The position numbers and the translations under genes were made by a program. Under the pieces are notes generated by a model. That model worked only from the letters and a program-made list of their open reading frames with translations, was not told the DNA's origin and made no database searches. DNA of 64,000 nt from Methanomassiliicoccus sp. (GTDB lineage: Archaea; Thermoplasmatota; Thermoplasmata; Methanomassiliicoccales; Methanomassiliicoccaceae): assembly GCA_012719175.1 (NCBI GenBank), contig JAAYAX010000013.1, positions 62,001 to 126,000 on the forward strand, in the 5' to 3' direction. This document shows positions 60,205-64,000 of the stretch, piece by piece. Each line of letters starts with the position of its first letter. The stretch's first letter is position 1.

Positions 60205-61395
60205 ATGAAGCGCGTAGAGCATGACGTAGTGGTAGTGGGCGCCGGTCCCGCCGGAAGCATGACCGCCAAGTGGGCGGCCCTGGGCGGCGCGGATGTTCTG
60301 ATGATCGAGAAGCGCCAGGAGATAGGTTCCCCCGTGCGCTGCGGCGAGGGCATCTCCAAGCAGTGGCTGGAAGAAGTGGGCATCACCGTGGACCCTAAGT
60401 GGGTCGCTCGTGAGGTCCGAGGCGCCAAGATCGTCTCCCCGTCTGGACACACCTTCCTGGTGGACGAGAAGAACGCCGGCAACGAGGTGGGCTGGGTCGT
60501 GGACCGTGTCTTCTTCGATAAGGCCCTGGCCAGGGATGCGGCGAGGGCCGGCGCGGACATATTGCTGAAGACCTCCGCCACCTCCCTGATCAAGGAGGAC
60601 GGTAAGATCGTGGGTGTGAGAGCTCAATCCTACGGCGAGCCCGTCGAGATACGGGCCAAGTGCGTGGTGGGCGCCGATGGGTACGAATCGCAGATAGGAA
60701 GATGGGCCGGGATCGACACCAGCCTGACCACGGCGGACATCGATACCTGCTACCAGTACCGCCTCACCAACATCGACTACGACCCTGACTACTGCGAGTT
60801 CACCCTGGGCTCCGCCGCTCCTGGCGGCTACGTGTGGGTGTTCCCCAAGGACGAGGACACTGCCAACGTCGGCATCGGGGTGCAGCTGTCCAAGGTCAAG
60901 AGCCCGGGCGATCCCAAGATGTACCTTGACCGGTTCATCGCCAAGAACCCCGGCCTGAAAAAGGGCAAACCCCTCGAAGCCGTGGCCGGAGCGGTGTCCA
61001 TCTGCGCCCCGCTGGACTCGGTGTGCGTGGACAATCTCATGCTGGTCGGTGATTCGGCAAGGATGATCGACCCCATCACCGGAGGAGGCATCTCCATCAG
61101 CTGCGTCGCCGGCAAGTTCGCCGGGAAGGTGCTGGCGAAGGGCGTGATGGCAGGGGACCTGTCCATGAACGTGCTCCAGGAGTATGAGAAGGCCTGGAGG
61201 GACCGCTATGAGAACAAGCTGTGGAGGAACTGGATGGCCAAGGAGAAGCTCACCACCCTGAGCGATGAGGTGCTGGACCAGCTGGTCCACACCATGACCA
61301 TGGTGGGCGTGGAGAAGCTCTCGGTGCAGAGCCTCCTGGCCGTGGTGAAGGCCCACCATCCTGACCTGGTCAAGGAGTTCGAGGACCTTATTTAG
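60205..61395 (+). CDS. ggr: Geranylgeranyl reductase (digeranylgeranylglycerophospholipid reductase)
   Basis: 396 residues. FAD-binding start DVVVVGAGPAGSMTAKWAALGG, then IEKRQEIGSPVRCGEG typical of the archaeal GGR clade, and the second FAD segment around MLVGDSARMIDPITGGGI. It saturates the C=C bonds of archaeal lipid side chains with FADH2 delivered through ferredoxin, turning unsaturated archaeol precursors into phytanyl chains. Tes needs such saturated lipids. AGAGGATGAAG precedes the ATG. A pyrimidine-rich tail follows the stop. Confidence 0.93.
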   Translation: MKRVEHDVVVVGAGPAGSMTAKWAALGGADVLMIEKRQEIGSPVRCGEGISKQWLEEVGITVDPKWVAREVRGAKIVSPSGHTFLVDEKNAGNEVGWVVDRVFFDKALARDAARAGADILLKTSATSLIKEDGKIVGVRAQSYGEPVEIRAKCVVGADGYESQIGRWAGIDTSLTTADIDTCYQYRLTNIDYDPDYCEFTLGSAAPGGYVWVFPKDEDTANVGIGVQLSKVKSPGDPKMYLDRFIAKNPGLKKGKPLEAVAGAVSICAPLDSVCVDNLMLVGDSARMIDPITGGGISISCVAGKFAGKVLAKGVMAGDLSMNVLQEYEKAWRDRYENKLWRNWMAKEKLTTLSDEVLDQLVHTMTMVGVEKLSVQSLLAVVKAHHPDLVKEFEDLI

Positions 61396-61405
61396 GCACC
61401 AAACC

Positions 61406-61441
61406 CCTTAGAACCCTCTTTCCTTACTTTTTGAAAAAAAG
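61406..61441 (+). terminator. Oligo-T terminators after ggr
   Basis: CTCTTT, then CTTTTTG and a run of A lie within 40 bases after the ggr stop codon. The CTTTTTGAAAAAAAG block is an imperfect palindrome with five T, a plausible end of the lipid operon. Confidence 0.4.
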
Positions 61442-61658
61442 GACTGGCCTTGCTCAGATCGATACGGTCCAAGCTAACTATTTACATCATGAACCAAAGA
61501 TTTCTGTATCTCTTTCGTGGGGGGTCCATACCGGTCCATCGGTTTTCCCTGGAGTATTGATGGGATGCCCTCTCCATAATGATCCATTATTGGATGATTT
61601 CTCCTAGCCAGACAATTAAAAAATAGGAAGAAGAACTATAATATGTCAAGGTGAACAA

Positions 61659-61850
61659 ATGGTCTGCCTACCTCAAACAGCGCAACTATCTGTAGCAAAT
61701 CTCAGCAAGATCAAGAAGCTCGAGGACGAGCTAGGCGTAGTCCTGATAGCGTATCAGCCGACGGAGTTCGCTAACCTTTCTGACGCGCAGGTAAAGGAGC
61801 TTCAGAAGGTCGAAAAGAGCTTGAAGGCCACAGTCATCGCATATCAGTGA
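61659..61850 (+). CDS. Small protein of 63 residues with an internal duplication
   Basis: ATG with AAGGTGA nine bases upstream and a box A (AATTAAAAAATA, about 61615-61626) about 35 bases ahead. The sequence holds two related units: KIKKLEDELGVVLIAYQ (about 16-32) and ELQKVEKSLKATVIAYQ (about 47-63), each ending in IAYQ. Spacing is 31 residues, so the protein is essentially two helix-strand units. No cysteines beyond one near the N-terminus. Not recognised as a family with function; a coiled-coil-like dimer is possible. Confidence 0.7.
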   Translation: MVCLPQTAQLSVANLSKIKKLEDELGVVLIAYQPTEFANLSDAQVKELQKVEKSLKATVIAYQ

Positions 61851-61981
61851 ACAGTGGCTTTTCAACAAACCCTTTTCTTCCCTTATAAAAAACACGTTTG
61901 GTAAGGACGATATGTTGGGATGTTGGTCTACAATATCGATCTTTCTAATGGATACGCATGGTCCCAAGATGTGAGTTCGCA

Positions 61982-62923
61982 TCAGGTCTCGACCTTAACA
62001 CCCTCAACTCCTGTATCGACGATGAACGGGATCCCTCCCCGATTTCGAATAGCTTTGGCGACCTTCTCGGGGGCATCGGTGAGAGCGATCATGCTACCGC
62101 CGCCTCCGGCACCGGTGAGCTTAGCACCATAGGAGTAGGGGAGCGCGGCGTTGACCAACTTCTGCAATGGAGGAGTGCATACTCCCAAAATGCTCAGAAG
62201 GCCGTGGTTCCGGTTCATGAGCCTCCCCAGGCCTTCGACGTCCCCTGATCCCATTCTTTGCAGTCCTTCCAGAGTGATTGCGCCTATCTCGTCGATGATC
62301 TCCCTGGCGAAGCGGGTGCGGTCGACGTACCGCTTCACCTTGGCCACCAACGGGCCCGTGGGCGCTTTGTAACCAGTGAACCCCACCACCAGGGTCATGT
62401 CCGGAACCGTGCAGTCGTGGATGTACCAGCTGCGAGTGTCCTTGGATATGTGCCATAGAAGATCGGGCCCGCGCTCAGAGGAGATGAATATGCCCTTTCC
62501 ATGGGCGGACACGGATGTATCGATGGGGCTGGCCCTACCCTGCACCAGGGATTCGACGTCGAAAGCCTGTCGGGCTATGGCCTCTTCCGCGAACTCGTTC
62601 TTCAGGCTGGCGATGGCCCCCAGAGTGGCCACGGTCACTGCTGCCGACGAGCCCAGGCCTGAACCGGAAGGCAGTTCAGATTGGATCTCGACCTCTAACG
62701 GTCCCCCGTTCCAGCTTTGTTCGATGGCGGTATTGATGTATGAGCCTTGATGGGACATCGTCAGTCCTCCAGCGCCGGTCTGGTCATCAACGACCTGGGC
62801 CCTGCATCTTGACCTCAGACCGATGGCCAGGGCAATAGCCGGCCTCCCGAAGACCACAGCGTGCTCCCCCAGGAGGATCACCTTTCCAGGCGCCGATGTC
62901 ACCACCATGTCCGTCCCATTCAC
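61982..62923 (-). CDS. mvk: Mevalonate kinase
   Basis: 313 residues of the GHMP kinase family. SAPGKVILLGEHAVVFGRPAIALAIG at the N-terminus is the mevalonate kinase signature, followed by the phosphate loop SGSGLGSSAAVTVATLGAI and the C-terminal GTKLTGAGGGGSMIAL-type motif. It phosphorylates mevalonate for isoprenoid lipid chains, which suits a location near the tes-ferredoxin-ggr lipid genes. Codon use matches the neighbours. Confidence 0.95.
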   Translation of the reverse strand: MNGTDMVVTSAPGKVILLGEHAVVFGRPAIALAIGLRSRCRAQVVDDQTGAGGLTMSHQGSYINTAIEQSWNGGPLEVEIQSELPSGSGLGSSAAVTVATLGAIASLKNEFAEEAIARQAFDVESLVQGRASPIDTSVSAHGKGIFISSERGPDLLWHISKDTRSWYIHDCTVPDMTLVVGFTGYKAPTGPLVAKVKRYVDRTRFAREIIDEIGAITLEGLQRMGSGDVEGLGRLMNRNHGLLSILGVCTPPLQKLVNAALPYSYGAKLTGAGGGGSMIALTDAPEKVAKAIRNRGGIPFIVDTGVEGVKVET

Positions 62924-63047
62924 TTCCAGGATTAAACCATTTCCTATTGTCCAGTCATCTCAGGACAAGGTTATGGACATTTGTGAATAAGGATATCTTA
63001 ATATATGCCTAGTTCTAATAAAATTCCGTAAGAGAAAGGAGATGATG

Positions 63048-63248
63048 ATGTTGACGGACAGGTGCGCGGTCATGACCACGCTGAATGGTGAGATGGTGGA
63101 GTGGAAGGTTTTCGATACGCCGGACCAGGCCATGCCCTATTACGTTTCGGGTATGTCCAAGCTACAGCGGTCCCTGAGGTCCCCGGAGAGTGACGGCAGG
63201 TGGGAGATAATGCTCTGCCAGATCACCCAATATGCCCTTTCCAGATGA
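63048..63248 (+). CDS. Hypothetical small protein, 66 residues
   Basis: Three ATG codons lie in a row (63042, 63045, 63048); the last fits best with AAAGGAG upstream. The sequence (LTDRCAVMTTLNGEMVEWKVFDTPDQAMPYYVSGMSKLQRSL) looks globular, with a mixed alpha/beta pattern and one possible metal-binding Cys. No family recognised. A promoter-like TTAATATATG is about 50 bases ahead, so it is probably its own transcript, divergent from mevalonate kinase. Confidence 0.6.
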   Translation: MLTDRCAVMTTLNGEMVEWKVFDTPDQAMPYYVSGMSKLQRSLRSPESDGRWEIMLCQITQYALSR

Positions 63249-63379
63249 ACGGACGCTCAAAGCATAATGGTTTTATCCAGAACAACGCACCATGGAAGCC
63301 CAAGGAGGGGTCGACGCCGGCCTCCTTATACCAGGGCCGACAGGGTGCAGGCAATTTTTCATGACCGAGTGGTGTGAGC

Positions 63380-63700
63380 TCAACGCCCGCAACCCAGCAG
63401 GATGCGCATCTGGGCAGCGTCCATGCGCACGTCCTGATACTCCACGACGACCTTCTCCACGTTGCGCCCGGTGGACCTCTCGAAAAGCCAGTCCACTACC
63501 CTGCAGGCCCCGCGCTCTGACCGCAGCTCTACATCAAAATGGAGTATTATGGGGAAGTGCTTGACCCGGCCCGTGAACATCCTGCGGTAGGTCAAGTAGG
63601 CATCGTCACCTAGGGCCAGGTCGCAGCCTTCGGGAACGGACCCCATTCCCATGAGGACGCATATAAGTTCAGGATCGAAAGTGTGGACCTCCAGCTTCAT
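63380..63700 (-). CDS. Hypothetical protein, 106 residues
   Basis: Not recognised. Beta-rich start (KLEVHTFDPELICVLMGMGSV), then a region with YLTYRRMFTGRVKHFPIILHFDVELRSE and a helical end (AAQMRILLGCGR). Soluble, no signal. It begins 28 bases after the MFS transporter on the same strand, with CAGGAC before the ATG, so the two are probably co-transcribed. A role linked to that transporter is a guess. Confidence 0.6.
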   Translation of the reverse strand: MKLEVHTFDPELICVLMGMGSVPEGCDLALGDDAYLTYRRMFTGRVKHFPIILHFDVELRSERGACRVVDWLFERSTGRNVEKVVVEYQDVRMDAAQMRILLGCGR

Positions 63701-63727
63701 GTCCTGATATCACTATCCTTGATGAGG

Positions 63728-64000
63728 TCATAAACGTTGAGCGGAGGCCTTTCGCTTCTCGGCGACAGGGTCCTTTATTCTTAGCAGCGGCAGCCCCACG
63801 AGCACCATCACCACGGCCGCCACCAGGAAGGGGGTTGTTCCTATCGGTGATCCCGCCTCCCCTGCGATGGAGGCCAGCGCTATCGGGGCGATGACGAAGC
63901 CCAGGTCCCCCATGGTTCGGAACAGGCCCATGGCGCCCCCCAGGTCCGCGGGGACGCAGACGTCGGCAATCCACGCTGCGATGGGGCCCGACAACCCTAT
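63728..64000 (-). CDS. Major facilitator superfamily transporter, C-terminal end only
   Basis: The frame is open to the window edge, so only about the last 90 residues are seen. They hold the conserved MFS loop LGGAMGLFRTMGDLGFVIAPIAL (like motif of the second half) and two hydrophobic helices ending in LLRIKDPVAEKRK. The substrate cannot be told from this part. The partner gene at 63380 follows on the same strand. Confidence 0.8.
   Translation of the reverse strand: MGLSGPIAAWIADVCVPADLGGAMGLFRTMGDLGFVIAPIALASIAGEAGSPIGTTPFLVAAVVMVLVGLPLLRIKDPVAEKRKASAQRL

Noticed and set aside
1-64000. Readthrough of TAG as pyrrolysine, expected in Methanomassiliicoccales
   Set aside because: No methylamine methyltransferase or in-frame TAG interrupted gene was seen; several ordinary genes end with TAG.

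Overview
The window looks like a chromosome segment of a methanogenic, GC-rich archaeon of the Thermoplasmata/Methanomassiliicoccales type (inference). Supporting features are archaeal tRNA genes, archaeal box A promoters (often 25-30 bases before start codons, suggesting leaderless mRNAs), archaeal L10e, RNase P protein Rpp21, an archaeal-type ThrRS, diphthamide and preQ0/archaeosine genes, mevalonate kinase, geranylgeranyl reductase and a tetraether-lipid radical SAM enzyme. The methanogen call rests mainly on MtxX (methanogenesis marker 4) and a complete echABCDEF [NiFe] hydrogenase operon. No CRISPR array, insertion sequence or rRNA operon was seen.

Layout. 1-1156: 3' part of amt plus glnK. 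1248-3125: a large surface protein. 3186-5413: an AT-richer islet with small zinc-ribbon genes, an unknown protein, two palindromic or structured elements and tRNA-Arg(CCU) at its edge. 5543-8376: FKBP, tRNA-Thr(UGU), cupin and an ornithine/GABA-type aminotransferase. 8492-10758: secreted protein, ACT-domain protein, DUF1294. 10775-18119: arginine biosynthesis, argC-J-B-D leftward and argG-H rightward, diverging from one promoter region. 18690-23622: thiDN followed by two GT4 glycosyltransferases, a membrane protein and a PAP2 phosphatase. 23606-28081: membrane FKBP, thrS, nikR and a double-HTH regulator. 28369-33320: ech hydrogenase, whose nickel need fits the nearby NikR. 34574-40541: leuA-C-D with two isocitrate/isopropylmalate-dehydrogenase-type genes (leucine/isoleucine or coenzyme B chain elongation), an intergenic structured element and a candidate branched-chain leader peptide. 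40785-43639: a radical SAM protein and queD-C-E. 43835-51950: mtxX, a frameshifted winged-helix protein, dph2, rpl10e, a regulator/CMD-protein pair, Rpp21, YhbY, serS and a CPA2 antiporter. 52046-57570: a 1384-residue lamin-tail surface protein translationally coupled to an MscS channel. 57643-61395: TrmB regulator divergent from a lipid operon tes-ferredoxin-ggr. 61659-64000: a small duplicated-motif protein, mevalonate kinase, two small unknowns and the end of an MFS transporter.

How they work together. Nitrogen enters through Amt/GlnK and flows to the arginine genes. Ech couples ferredoxin, H2 and an ion gradient; ferredoxin electrons could also feed the lipid operon, where Ggr saturates isoprenoid chains and Tes joins them to make tetraethers. 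Mevalonate kinase and the PAP2/glycosyltransferase cluster fit the same membrane theme.

The most novel candidates are the leuA leader ORF with its potential Shine-Dalgarno-sequestering repeat, two intergenic elements with mutually exclusive stems, two perfect palindromic operators, and the MscS/lamin-tail gene pair. Two apparent single-base frameshifts (near 3351 and in a C7 run at 45552) may be real decay or assembly errors.
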